From: Margaritispora aquatica
Lineage: Eukaryota; Ascomycota; Leotiomycetes; Helotiales; Discinellaceae
NCBI GenBank assembly: GCA_007644065.1
Contig: VJWN01000034.1
Location: 129,107-193,106, forward strand
Direction of reading: 5' to 3'
Length of the DNA stretch: 64,000 bases
This document shows positions 11,217 through 22,028 of the stretch, piece by piece (position 1 is the first letter of the stretch; each line of letters opens with the position of its first letter). The notes beneath the pieces are model-generated. The model searched no databases. It was not told where the DNA came from and was given only the letters and a program-made list of their open reading frames with translations. Position numbers and translations under genes: made by a program.

Positions 11217-12162
11217 GGTTCTGAATCATGGCCATGGACAACAATGGACCTTTTAGCTGTTGGAAGAGATGGTAGAGAAGTAGCTAGGAATAAAATTCGA
11301 AGCAGTCTTTATATACTAAAGGCTCAATAGCCAATTGCTTCAATTGATATTTACTCACACATGAGTTTTTACCAGAATGAAACTGCGACCCTTTTGGAAG
11401 TCGGGAAGAGTTAATGGAATGGCGGCTGGCAACTCCAAATTCTACAAATCATGACTTTTGAAGCAGTCAAGGTCGTGATGATGCATGTGTTCCGAGCATT
11501 CTCTCATACTAGACCCGTGGCTTGACGTCAAAATGAGCAACTAGATCCTTATATTTCTTTCCATATACATCTTAATTGTGATTCATATTCCATAGTTCTT
11601 ATTCTCAGTGAAGAGCTGTATAATCAGCTAACAGTTTCAAATTATCTTGGAGCTCCTTTCTGTGTTGAATGGAAGCAGAACGACAACTCAAGTAAGGATC
11701 TGATATCTCTAACTTTCTCTACCATACCAAGCAACCAGGCTTATCTTGTTTATATCCAAATATACAAAATATCGAAGCTAAAGACCATGCTTCACAATCA
11801 TCTCTCGTTCAAAAGCCGACGATAGCCCACCCAAGCGAACGCTGAAGTAAACAAAGCAATTAATCCTCTCAAGCCATACAAAAGAACGGCAAAAATCGGT
11901 ACTGTAGACATCTTGAAGTTTTCGATGAGACCTTTTGGGGCGATCAAGACCAATCAGTAACAACAAGCGGAACGCCAGGGCGACAGACTACCCACTTCTA
12001 ACCTGACAAGCTCTCTACGGTTCTTAGGCCGCGAGGCACTTACCAGGATTTAGAAATATGTGGTTTAAATCAATTTATATACCACAATCTGTCACATGAT
12101 CAGAACCTTGTTATGAGTGGGAGAAGAAGGATGTCTGACCTTTATCTTGATTTAACGAGCAA
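11217..12162. other. Intergenic region
   Basis: AT-rich, no supported gene. The short minus-strand open frame near 11778-11966 has no family signal. Confidence 0.5.
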
Positions 12163-12435
12163 CTAAGTAGCTTCAGTCTCTTCTCTCTTTGATCCTCGAG
12201 TAAGACCGTTGCAATTTGGTCCAAAGCAAGGTGCGCCAATGATGAAGCCGGGTATGGGTTCTGGGGACGCTTCAGCTTCCCTCTTGGATCCTCGAGTGAG
12301 TCCACTGCAGTTAGGTCCAATACAAGGAGACCCGATTACGAATCCAGGTGATGCAAGTGGGATTGGTAGAGGAGCCGCAAGAATGCTGTGAATGAGGAGA
12401 GTAGCGAGGAGAAGCGTGTTGAGGATTGAATGCAT
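12163..12435 (-). CDS. Secreted two-repeat Kex2-processed peptide precursor (KEP/pheromone-precursor-like)
   Basis: Single exon, 90 aa. Residues 1-21 form a signal peptide (hydrophobic core LLLATLLIHSIL, cleavage after AA before PLPIP). Two tandem units follow with a 32-residue period: residues 30-52 and 62-84 are 23-mers differing at four positions. Each carries GxPCxGPNC (Cys pair spaced C-x4-C) and ends GLTRGSKR. The first Lys-Arg (51-52) is followed by EAEA and the second (83-84) by EETEA, like the Kex2 site plus Ste13-type Glu-Ala spacers of yeast alpha-factor. Expected products are two nearly identical peptides with one disulphide. The Cys spacing differs from known alpha-pheromones (about C-x6-C with Trp), and no Tyr core typical of ustiloxin-type RiPPs is present, so the role is open: signalling peptide, RiPP core or effector. 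Confidence 0.75.
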   Translation of the reverse strand: MHSILNTLLLATLLIHSILAAPLPIPLASPGFVIGSPCIGPNCSGLTRGSKREAEASPEPIPGFIIGAPCFGPNCNGLTRGSKREETEAT

Positions 12436-13674
12436 GTTGATATCTGGGAAAGATGGTCTTGATGCTGATTGAGTGATATGGTGGTAGAGTTCGAGTTAAT
12501 TTGAATTTGAGGTTGAAATTGGAGTGGAAATATGGAGAGAAAAATCTTAGGTATGTAGACGAGGAGAATAGGACAGTGATGAGAAACTAAGGTTAAATTT
12601 CGGAGTACTTCCTGCCTTATAAATGTCCTGTTGGTATTCAGCACATCGCCTTTCACAAGGAAAGGATTGCTTTCCAGTATATTCAGGATCCTACAAATCT
12701 ATTTTCACACTGTTATTATCATAGTATCAGAATATAGTTATAAAATGCAAACAGTATCTCCATGCAAGTCATACTCAACGGATCTCCCTCGAATATTGCC
12801 GAGAAAGATTCATGTCATGCAAGACATGCAGATGGACTGACCAAACAGATTTTTCAATCAGTAAAGAGCTAAGAATAAGTTTAAGAAAAAAATCTACTGA
12901 CCTTGATCTATATAATACGATTCCTAGGTAAGTTACTCTTCATAAACCCTATTCGTTGACATCTCTCTCAGAATAGCGCGGCTTGTGAACTCCCTTGGCT
13001 GCAGATACAGCGTACAATCCCCTACATCAAGTTCTATATTTCCCTTCATTGCGGCTATTAGAGAGAACTTGTTGGCCCGAGAAAGGATATAGGGTGACAT
13101 GGTTGCTTGAAATCTTTTTATAGCCATCTAGCGTGTTTGAAATTAAGCGAGGGTGTGGCACAGAAATCCTTCAGGACTTTAAACAACTGACATTGTTGTT
13201 TTTCGTGAGTTGTCCTTCAACATGTCTGACTCGATGATCCTTGAGTTGCTTAGTGGCACAGTGCAGTTATCAGCCTTTTTAGAAATGTCTGATGTGAAGA
13301 TTTGTTTTTCTCTCAAGACATGCAAGACACATTTTAATGCGAATATAGACGCTTTGATTTATTTTAAGCTTAAACATTTGAGTAACTATAAGCTTATCCA
13401 CGTGCGCGTTATATTCAATCATAACTCGATATCTGCATGTGAAATTGCTGAAACTTCTTGATCACATGCTATATCATGTGATGGTTAGAACTGACTGCAT
13501 AAGGTACCTTGTACTCTTTAAAGATCAGCTCTCTCCATGTACTTTGCAAGACGTGATACCATATTCTATAAGAAGATGAAGTGTCTTTAGACATACTACA
13601 ACACAGGTCATTCAATCCAGAAGTAAGACGACAAGTATTTGTATAATTATATTTCCAAATTCACTATTTCAAAA
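12436..13674. other. Intergenic region
   Basis: About 1.2 kb, AT-rich, with short open frames only. It includes the peptide-precursor promoter and the 3' flank of the GMC oxidoreductase gene. No repeats or RNA genes recognised. Confidence 0.5.
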
Positions 13675-15399
13675 TTACTTAACTATCGACTTGACTATAA
13701 TATCTGCAGCTTGTTCTGCCAGTGCATATATACATGCTTGAATATGAGATGCAATAGGAACTGGAATGATACTTGCATCCACAACCCTCAATCCTTCAAT
13801 CCCATAAACACAAAGATTACTGTCAACAACTTTACCCATTGCTGCTGTTCCCATAGTATGACTTATACCACTATAAAATGTCAGCATTGCCTCAAGTGAT
13901 GTTACCAGTACTTACTTTCCACGCTCCCTCACCATCTCGTCAATGTCTTCATTGGACGAATTTGGACCAAGAGGCAACTTCCCTTCACCCATAGCCTGAC
14001 CATTTACCATTGCTTTGCCTTCATCTGTTTCCATCATGACATGCATAACCTGTCGTAAGCCGGTCCGCATTACATATCTGTCTGCCTCTGTTGCGTAATA
14101 GTTTGGATCGAAGAGAGGAGGTGTGGTGGGATCTGTTGATGCCAACTTGATGCTCCCTCGTGAGGTCGGTAAGAAGCCCATTACGGTTGTCGTGACATGA
14201 GTTCCATCAGGAATTAACATCGGATTACTTGCATTTCCAGCAACATACACCAAGAATGATTCGACGTGAGATCTTGGTGGATATAAGAGAGGATGCAAGT
14301 CAGTAACGCCATTCTCATCAACAGCCAGTGCTGCTTTCATGCCGTCATGTGGTACAGGCTGAGTAATAACCCAATCTCCAGGAAATCCTTTGACTAGAGA
14401 ATCTGTGTCAAAATTGATAGCTCCCACGGCTAATCCTGCTTTAGGATTTCGAAGTTTCCACCACTGAGATACACACATATGACCATGGAGATTCTTGCCT
14501 ACTTCAGGAAGATTGAGAACTTGCTTGATTCCGTGGGGCTCTAGGTCTTCTTTCGCACCGATTCCAGATAAAAGCATCAGCTGAGGTGTTGCTATTGCAC
14601 CTGCACTGAGTATGACTTCTTTTCTTGCTGTCAAGACACGACCGTCCAATAATTTGACTCCCTTCACTTTCTTTTCATCAATCACAAGAGTGGCCACAAG
14701 CGTATTGTCCATCACTTGTACGCCGGCAAGAGGATAAACACTGCTTGCAATTTGTCGTGCTCCATCATTGAGATTTTCAACAAGCTCGGCTATTCCTTGT
14801 GGTGATCCCGAATTGCCGTCTGGATTGAATTTCACACCTGCTGACTCCCATGCTGCAAGTACTCTATCTCGAAGAGGATACTTGCGCTTTGAAGATGTTA
14901 CAGATTGTGTGTAGAGAGGTCCATCAACGCCGTGCTGGTCATTCTGAGAATGGTAGTGTTCCGTCTTTTTGAAGTATGGAAGTAATCCTTGATAGCTCCA
15001 TTTTGGATCATCCACAACCTTTGCCCATGCATCATAATCATTTGCATCTCCTCGTACCCATCCAACTATCAAGTCTCAGCTTTTATAATCGGCATGAAAA
15101 TCAAGGATCTCACAGAAATTGATAGCAGATCCTCCTCCAAGACATTTCCCCGCGATACTGGTACATATCCGATTATTTAGATGTTGCTGAGGAACAGATT
15201 TGTATGACCAATCTATTGCTGAGCCTTCGACTTGAAATGCATTCTTAATTTCAGTCACAAGAGGGTTGTCGGCAACATTTGGACCGGCTTCGATGAGGAG
15301 GATTGAGAGGTGGGGTAGAGCTTCATAAAGGCGTGATGCAACAACACTTCCACCGATTCCTCCCCCAACAATAATAAAGTCAAATTCTGAAGTTGTCAT
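13675..15399 (-). CDS. GMC-family FAD oxidoreductase (choline/alcohol dehydrogenase-like)
   Basis: Three exons on the minus strand: 15399-15114, 15065-13916 and 13870-13675; 543 aa. The N-terminal dinucleotide-binding motif GGGIGGSVVASRL is at about residues 12-24. GMC signature 1 is CLGGGSAIN, read across the first splice into FFGWVRGDANDYDAW. Signature 2 region: LSAGAIATPQLMLLSGIG. The C-terminal active site has GISHTMGTAAMG with the catalytic His and HIQACIYALAEQAAD. No signal peptide, so an intracellular enzyme oxidising an alcohol or aldehyde with FAD. It is divergently transcribed from an MFS transporter over 285 bp, and an FAD monooxygenase lies 4 kb away, suggesting a shared pathway. 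Substrate unknown. Confidence 0.93.
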
Positions 15400-15461
15400 C
15401 TTTGTATCTGAAGTCTATCAACAATGTTCGGTTTATGTCGAATTCAAATTCAGTCGTGACA

Positions 15462-15507
15462 CGGAGAGTGGAGCCGAAACGCGTCTATATCGGATCACTG
15501 GTTGCCG
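15462..15507. promoter_or_regulatory. CGG-repeat sites in the divergent GMC/MFS promoter
   Basis: The 285-bp bidirectional promoter contains CGG-N9-CCG (15462-15476) and CGG-N11-CCG (15491-15507), the palindromic pattern bound by Gal4-type Zn2Cys6 dimers. The intervening CCGAAACG (15474-15481) recurs in the promoter of the FAD monooxygenase gene at 19575-19582. Seen in sequence; binding is inferred. Confidence 0.45.
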
Positions 15508-15684
15508 AACACAGGGGAACATGCCGGACATGGATGGATCCACCACGATAGGGCATTTGTGTCCGTTGATGACCAATATTGTGGTTAGTATAGTTTCTAT
15601 CGACTATGATTATGACAAGAACAAAAATATAATGACCTTCAACACACGAGTTAATCTTCCTGAAGATCAACATTAACATCAATC

Positions 15685-17414
15685 ATGGGGCTGGCAAAAT
15701 CCATCTCGAAAGGAGTGGACAACTGTGTTGTCACTGAAGAGACACCACTTCTATTTGGTATTTCTGGCACAGAAGAGGAAGAAACAGTTGCCATTCTAAG
15801 AAACCATGTCGAGAATGACCAAGATGCACCAATGCCAAAAGGCCAAATTTATTTGCTTTGCTTTGTACGAATGGTGGAACCGGTTGCGTTCTTTTCAATC
15901 TTTCCTTATCTTAATAGAATGATTCAAGAAACTGGTGTTGCTGAAGAAGATGTCGGATTTTATAGTGGCTGGATTGTAAGTTAAATTAACTCGTTTTGTT
16001 CCAGAGCTAATATTTACTAGGAATCAATGTTCTCACTGACTCAAATGATGCTCATGATCTCTTGGGGAAAGGCGTCAGATCACTATGGAAGAAAACCAGT
16101 TCTTGTCTTTTCTCTAGTTGGTGTGACCGTGGCGACGACATTGTTCGGTTTCAGTAAATCGATATGGCAAATGATTCTTTTCCGATGTATTGCGGGCATA
16201 TTTGCAGGAACAATCGTGTAAGTGAAGAATTCATCGAGTATTGACTCTTCTCTGACATCTAAAAGCACCGTTAGAGCAATGATTTCAGAGAATACTACCA
16301 AAAAGACACAAGCGGTGGCATTCAGCTATTTTGCATTTACGGCATTCCTAGGAACACTTCTAGGTTCTCTTTTAGGTCAGTTTGCTGTACGTAGTCGAAT
16401 GTCAGTCTAATCTTCAGTAGGAGGTGCATTGTGTAACCCAGCTGAACAGTATCCGGCTGTTTTTGGAAAGGTTCAACTCTTCATCGACTTTCCATATGCA
16501 CTTCCAACAATTGGGACAGGGCTGTTCTCTGCGGTTGCGACTGTACTGGCAATCCTGTTTCTTGAAGAGGTAAATTTTTCTCAATAGCGGTAAGAATAAT
16601 CTAACTTTCCTAGACAATTGACAAGAAATCGAGTGGGAAATCTTCCACAGACATGAAGATGTCAATTTGGGAACTTCTCAAATTCCCTGGTGTCAGCACT
16701 GTCCTTTGGCTTTGGAGTTTCGTGATGATTCTCGCCTTCTCACACACAATTGGTGAGTTCATCGCTTTGTGTGTTTGTATAAGCTAATATCTCTAGTCTT
16801 GCCTCTCTTTTGGTTCACAGATCCCAAACTCGGTGGCTTTGGATTCTCTCCCCCACAAATCTCTCTATTTCTTGGAATGGCAGGGGTCTCACAAGCACTT
16901 TGGACACTCTTCATTTTCCCAATCTTGTATCGAAAGATAGGTACCATTGGTATTCTGAGACTGTGCTCGTGGGTGTGGCCATTTATGTTTCTTGCTTGGC
17001 CAATTTGCAATGTGTTGCTGAAGAACGAGTGGATTACGACTTTCTGGGTTGTCGCAGGAGTGAATGATACTATTGGTGGACTGGTTAATATGGCTTTCAG
17101 TAAGTTACCGCCCATGATTGAGGCTTGTGCTAACGGTTCAAGCTGCTGTTCAACTCGCACTTAATGATATATGTCCATCTCAGCACACCCTGGGAACTTT
17201 GACAGCAGTATCACTTTTCATCACTTCGGGACTTCGTGCCGTTGCTCCAGCAATGTTCACAACACTCTTTGCTGTTGGAGTAGGAGAACAGATTCTTGGA
17301 GGATATCTTGTGTGGGTTGTGATGATTGTGATTGCAATTTCATTTGCAATTGCTGTTCCTTGGTTGCCGAAGGAAGCGGATGGGAAAGTAAAAAGTGATG
17401 CAAGCGCAGCGTAA
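15685..17414 (+). CDS. Major facilitator superfamily transporter (ZIFL/TetA-like MFS)
   Basis: Seven exons: 15685-15975, 16021-16217, 16266-16375, 16421-16569, 16614-16752, 16797-17099 and 17143-17414; 486 aa. Introns are 43-48 bp. The MFS loop motif GKASDHYGRKPVL follows TM2, and the TM4-5 segment LFRCIAGIFAG and GSLLGGALCNPAE correspond to the conserved antiporter-type motif. I count about 12 hydrophobic segments, with a charged cytosolic N-terminus and a central loop (TIDKKSSGKSSTDMK). This branch is usually annotated as a zinc-induced-facilitator-like or tetracycline-resistance-type proton antiporter. It probably sits in the plasma or vacuolar membrane and moves the metabolite handled by its divergent GMC neighbour and the nearby monooxygenase. 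Confidence 0.92.
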
Positions 17415-17799
17415 AGGTTAGGCAACAAGATAGTTGAGAAACTCATTCTTGTACCTCTCCCCTCCAAAAATAGCTAGAAAGAATGGACTTGCAAGCTTGA
17501 GGTTAGAAAAAAGGATGAAGTTCTAGTATTTACTATCAAGTGTATTATAAAAATGAAATGTAAAGGGTGTCATGCCCGTAGGGAATTATAATAATTTATT
17601 TAGTTCTTTTTGATCTGATGTTCTTTTTGATCTGATGGAAGCTTAACAATAAACAACAAAGCCTCTGGTAGTTAGATGTGTTCGGCATATTTTCGTAAAA
17701 TTCGAAAATATATAGCTATCTCATTTCAAATGCAATAGAACATCACTGCAATCACCCTCTCCCTGATATCGTGTAATGATCAAACGTTTCAATTTATTT
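17415..17799. other. Convergent intergenic region
   Basis: 3' flanks of the MFS transporter and FAD monooxygenase genes. A short imperfect tandem (TTCTTTTTGATCTGATG twice, about 17603-17637) is the only feature noticed. Confidence 0.55.
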
Positions 17800-19398
17800 C
17801 TACGACCAATCACCTTCCAACTCTACAGCAGAATGCTTCCCATCTTCTACCATCTCCTCAATTGACCAAGCCTTCCAGATATACCCAGGAGGAATGTTTG
17901 TGTTTATAAACTCCGCCTCCTCGCCTCTGCCAGATTCCTCGACCCATACACTAACATCTTTCCATCGAAACTCCGCATATGTCTCAGGATTATGTCTCCA
18001 AATCCATTGAGGAATCGTCGGCTGTGCCTTTCCAGGCTCCTTCTTCGCACCCTTCCAATCAGTGTTATGGTATCGGAAAGCATTATAAAACCCCAGCTTC
18101 TGTGCACAAGAAACTCTTTCAAAACGAAGCTTATTATGTGCTCGCACTGCAAGTGGAACAATCTCCGAAATTGACAGTTCTGCTCTGGACGCAGCAAGTT
18201 GTAAGCACGATGCAATTGTGATGGAATCCTCAATCGCTTGTGTCGCCCCATTTCCAGAAGTTGGAAGGAAAGAATGTGCACTGTCACCGAGTTGAATGAC
18301 TCGAGCTTGTGGAGAATGCCATTTTGGAGATGGATTGCGCCATATCAAAGGCCAATGAATTATACCTGAGCTTGGAGTCACTCTGACAAGTTGAAGGAAT
18401 CCTTCACCCCAACCTTCGGTATGGGACATTGTTGCAAGGACGTCTTCTGGGTCTGTTTCACTATGCCAAGATTCTTTGCTCGAGTCTGATCCATGAGATT
18501 CCTGTCCAGAAATCAGCCTCTTATCATCAGCGCACAGTTCGTTGACTTACCTTGAAATTTAAAGCCCAAGTAACAATATCATCCTGTACAAAAATGACAG
18601 CATGAGTACTAGGTCCCATCCACACTTGAATTCTCGCTGTCTGTCCTTCTTTCAATCCAAATGTCTCAACAACAAGAGGATCAGCCATCGCTAATGCTGC
18701 AGGACACGAAGCACGATACATTGACGTTCCGGATTTCTTGGCTTCAACCTTGCCACCATTCACTAGAATTTGTGCTTTTGAGCCAATGCCATCAGAAGCA
18801 ATGATAATATCTGCTGATGCTTTTGCTCCATCTTTAGTATGCACATATGCTTTCTCGTTGTCCTCGGAATACTCGATCGCATGTTTACTGTACGTGATCT
18901 CGATATTGCATTTACGAACTTGGTTATACAGAGTTCGATGGAAAACTGAACGCAATTGAATTGCCATTGGTTCCTCATCTTCTCCTTCTAGCTTTCCCAT
19001 AGCTGCTTTTTCGATGGCGAGTTCACCAGTGTGTTTGTGTATTGTTGTGAGAGAGACTTTAGGCGAAGTGGAATTGAATTCTTTGCGTAATTCTGGCCAA
19101 TGATTTATCCAGCGACGTCCAGAGAGACCAATTGAGAACATGTCACCTAAATAGTTAGACTTAGTATTGTTAGGATGATTAGTTGCTTACCAGTTGTGCT
19201 AATGCTCGACTCTCTTTCGAATATTCTGACATTATGTCCTTTGCGGTAACATTCCAATGCCGCCGTCAAACCACCAACTCCAGCGCCAACAACAAGAACA
19301 TCGATTCCTGTCAATGGATATCTTTGAACAGATCCCAAGTATTCTGTCTTCTCAGAGAAGACATCTAAGCTTTCGATTTTGTGTATGAAACCCGACAT
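17800..19398 (-). CDS. FAD-dependent aromatic monooxygenase (FAD_binding_3; salicylate-hydroxylase-like)
   Basis: Three exons on the minus strand: 19398-19191, 19146-18551 and 18501-17800; 501 aa. The N-terminal Rossmann motif VLVVGAGVGGLTAALE (about residues 34-49) binds the FAD ADP moiety. The central DG motif IIIASDGIGSKAQ and the C-terminal GD motif IQLGDSAHSFLPTSGNGATQ with IED complete the group A flavin monooxygenase set. Expected reaction: NAD(P)H- and O2-dependent hydroxylation of an aromatic or polyketide substrate in the cytosol. The segment between the Rossmann fold and GRRWINHWPEL is compact. It lies tail-to-tail with the MFS gene and near the GMC gene, so the three may form a catabolic or secondary-metabolite mini-cluster. 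Confidence 0.92.
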
Positions 19399-20099
19399 CT
19401 TTGTAGCATTCGTTGAGTGGTGAATGAATCTTTAGAGCTGAGAATTGATTCGTCTTATTGCTGAATGAACCTATGTATTAATTCATAGGGATACGATAAG
19501 GTGAGGCAAGGTATCCCTGGTGGGGTTATTTACCCCTCCTTACCCCTGATCGGGTTCGCTTGCGGGAAGATCAACCGAAACGGCATTGTCCAGACCCGAT
19601 GGTATGACAGAGCCGCCGCTAGTTCAGTTTTAGACATATTGCTTGATATTGAAGTGCTCGAGGGAGTAGGCATTAATCACAATCAACGTTTCTGTTGCGG
19701 AGATTACAAGATTCATTTCTTTCAAAGAAAAGAACCGTTGTTGCTATCCCATATCTCCTGCCAATCACGAAATGCCTAGAACGAAATTGGTGACTTCATA
19801 AGAAGTCCTAACATAGAGCATGTTAATGACAATTTCTCGGATTTGTTATTCACATCGCCATCTTTTCTATACAAGAGAAGAGGACTCGAAATTAAAAGGA
19901 TCTTTTTATTGACAGAAGATTATTGAAGTGAAATGACCAGTATTAATTCTTAATTCAAGTGTGCAAAGTCTGTATGCACTTTCATATTAATAAGAAAAAA
20001 GCTATCATACTCATAGAAACAAAGCTATTATACAGACCATCAAAACCCAAGCACTCCCTTCCCCCGACCGAGAAGACATCAAAACCCCTCAAGATCAAC
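19399..20099. other. Promoter region of the FAD monooxygenase and upstream of a small gene
   Basis: Contains an inverted repeat GGGGT-TATTT-ACCCC (19522-19536), a second ACCCCT copy at 19542-19547, which provide CCCCT stress-element-like words, and CCGAAACG at 19575-19582 shared with the GMC/MFS promoter. The remainder to 20.1 kb is AT-rich and shows no gene. Confidence 0.45.
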
Positions 20100-20505
20100 A
20101 TGTTCTCATGTGAGCAAATGCCATCAAATCTCTTCACAGAACAAGCATACAGCAATCCACTGACATAACTCAGATGACGGAGATGATGATGACTACAGAA
20201 ACGACAGTGAGGACACAGTATCGTACGAAGACAGAGACACAAGTGAGACCAGTGAACTAGAAGAAGACGAGAGAGAAGAATACAGAGAGATGTCCAAATA
20301 CGAAGCCACATACGAAGCCACATACGACTCGGCTGAAACTGAAGATTGGTACTTTGTCACTGACGTCTTACATCCAGGCAACTTTATGGACTCTGATACC
20401 GAGGTTCCAAGTTATGCTGATGATTTTAGTGATAACTATCTCAGTGACGAATTTGAGGATTCGGAGGGAGAAGATTCTGATGGGTTTGGGCCTAATTACA
20501 CATAA
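20100..20505 (+). CDS. Small highly acidic hypothetical protein
   Basis: Two exons: a 10-nt first exon (20100-20109, M-F-S plus one base) and 20174-20505, joined across a 64-bp intron with a textbook 3' end (CTGACATAACTCAG). Without the intron an in-frame stop precedes the acidic region; with it the frame is open for 113 aa. The product is dominated by Asp, Glu, Ser and Tyr (YDGDDDDYRN near the start; DFSDNYLSDEFEDSEGEDSD near the end) with one aromatic patch, EDWYFVTDVLHPGNFMD. A direct repeat YEATYEATYDS sits in the middle. No signal peptide or membrane segment. Family unknown; probably disordered. The tiny first exon is inferred. Confidence 0.5.
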
Positions 20506-20830
20506 AAGGCGGGGTAAGGAGAGTGGTATATATGTGTATGATTCGATTTTTATTTCCGATTTGTGTTTCCTGTCTATCATCTGGACTTGGAACTGGTTTC
20601 CGATGAGTTTGTTGAAATGTGGCGACGAAGCAGTGGTTAGATGTAGTACTTTAAAAAGCTAAAGCTGGTACGAGAGCATGTATCGTAACGTAGCTTTATT
20701 CATTGCAGATTAGACTGCTTGTATGGAATCTCCTTTTCTGCTTCCAAATGATATAATCCTTCGCATGACCTATTTTGCAGTGTCCTTGTACTTAGATACT
20801 TCCGAACATCCTCGACAACAATCCAGCATC
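20506..20830. other. Convergent intergenic region
   Basis: 3' flanks of the acidic protein and the first PY-motif membrane protein. Nothing else seen. Confidence 0.55.
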
Positions 20831-21535
20831 TCAATAAGAGGTCTGTCTATTGATGTTTGAAATAACCACAAGAAGAATAATTCCCATCACTATCCCCGAC
20901 AACGCACATACAACAAGTCGACAACATTTCGTCTGATTCCGGTCTCTTTCTCTCGCAGTTAGGCCATTAGCGACATTGCTCTCTAAAGCAGATGGACTTG
21001 GATTTGAACGTTTGTACGTGGGAGGGTCTTGAGTGTCGAAGGGGTTCAAGATTGGTTGTGGTAGAGGTATTGGATTTGATGTGAGGGTGTCTGTAGGTAG
21101 AACACCTTGGGTTACCAGTTTTGATCGTCTGTATGAGTCGATAGCTGGATTGTGTGAAAGCAGTGGAGCAGAACTAATAGTTGAATCATTCGAAAGTGGT
21201 GTAGTGTATGATATTTGAGAAGTTGATGCAAATGACTGATTGCTGCTGCCTTGAGTGGGTGTATTTGCTGCTAAATATGCTGGGTCTGAGGGGTCTAGTT
21301 TTGATCTTCTGTATCTATCAATGGCGGGGTTGTGAGATAACGGTTGAGTTGTGGATGAAATTTGATCGTCAGTAGGTAGTTCTACAGCTGAAGGTGTGTA
21401 TGGTGAAAGTGTTGATGGTGAGTATGGGGGAGGCAGAGTAGAAGAGTGAAGCAAGACCTTTAGAATATTAGAAGAAGCTCTCTGGACAGGTATTCGGCAA
21501 GAGAAACTTACAAGAGGAACGTCTGGCTGTGACAT
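20831..21535 (-). CDS. PY-motif single-pass membrane protein A (largest of a tandem array)
   Basis: Two exons: a 24-nt first exon (21535-21512, MSQPDVPL) and 21457-20831, phase-0 intron; 216 aa. The N-terminal 175 residues are cytosolic-type, Pro/Ser/Thr-rich and contain two Nedd4/Rsp5-ligand motifs: LPPPYSP near the start and DPPTYKR near residue 155. A 13-residue block SHNPAIDRYRRSK / SHNPAIDSYRRSK occurs twice about 60 residues apart. One membrane segment (LVVCALSGIVMGIILLVVI) lies at the C-terminus after basic CCR residues. Architecture and gene structure match the three following genes, although the sequences have diverged. The acceptor CTAAAG is weak. Possible role: membrane adaptor for a WW-domain ubiquitin ligase (inference). 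Confidence 0.7.
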   Translation of the reverse strand: MSQPDVPLVSFSCRIPVQRASSNILKVLLHSSTLPPPYSPSTLSPYTPSAVELPTDDQISSTTQPLSHNPAIDRYRRSKLDPSDPAYLAANTPTQGSSNQSFASTSQISYTTPLSNDSTISSAPLLSHNPAIDSYRRSKLVTQGVLPTDTLTSNPIPLPQPILNPFDTQDPPTYKRSNPSPSALESNVANGLTARERDRNQTKCCRLVVCALSGIVMGIILLVVISNINRQTSY

Positions 21536-22028
21536 TTTCTTTGCTTCACACTGGGAATTGCTTTCCACAATCTCAGAAAGACGACACCAAGAATCTAGGT
21601 GTAAGTTTAATCTTGAACTTCCGTGGAGAGCCTTGCTCTGCCTCTAGATGAACATGATGGTCGTTATGAGGTCGCATGTCGTTATTCCTTGATTTTGGAT
21701 AAGGCATGATCATGGATCCGTGCCGTTGTTGGGTGGCGGGGTTGACCTCAATAAGGACCTCGCTTGTTGGTTTTTGGGTCGTGAATAGGTCGAGGTGTTG
21801 GCGAGGCGGTTTCATTTAGAATTTGTCGATCAACCCCAATAACTGTGTTGGATTCTTTTCATGCTGTGGGAAAGAGTTCACTACAGTACTGCCTTGCACA
21901 TTAAAGGCATTCTTTAGAGACTGTATCTCAAGTTTAGTCGTCCACGCGAATCGTTGCCAGAATACAAACTCATGCCAAGTACTGTAGTCATTGGATTGCT
22001 TTCAATTGTAACTCCATATTATCAAACT
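21536..22028. other. Spacer with an orphan open frame
   Basis: A minus-strand open frame at 21815-21573 (80 aa, starts MKPPRQHLDLFTTQKPTSEV) has no membrane segment and no known family. It could be an upstream exon of protein A (a phase-0 GTGTCG...CCCAG intron would join it in frame) or a remnant of another array member. Confidence 0.35.

Noticed and set aside
12163..12435. Annotating the repeat precursor as alpha-pheromone
   Set aside because: KR-EAEA processing fits, but the core has C-x4-C and lacks the Trp and Gly-Gln features of filamentous-fungal alpha-pheromones, so a named pheromone call is not justified.
19982..20323. Minus-strand Leu/Ser/Cys-rich frame
   Set aside because: Antisense to the small acidic protein; Leu/Ser/Cys-rich composition follows from complementing Asp/Glu/Arg codons.
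21573..21815. Orphan 80-codon frame as a certain upstream exon of PY protein A
   Set aside because: An in-frame splice can be drawn, but the array logic (tiny MS/MP-type first exon) favours the start at 21535, so it was not merged.
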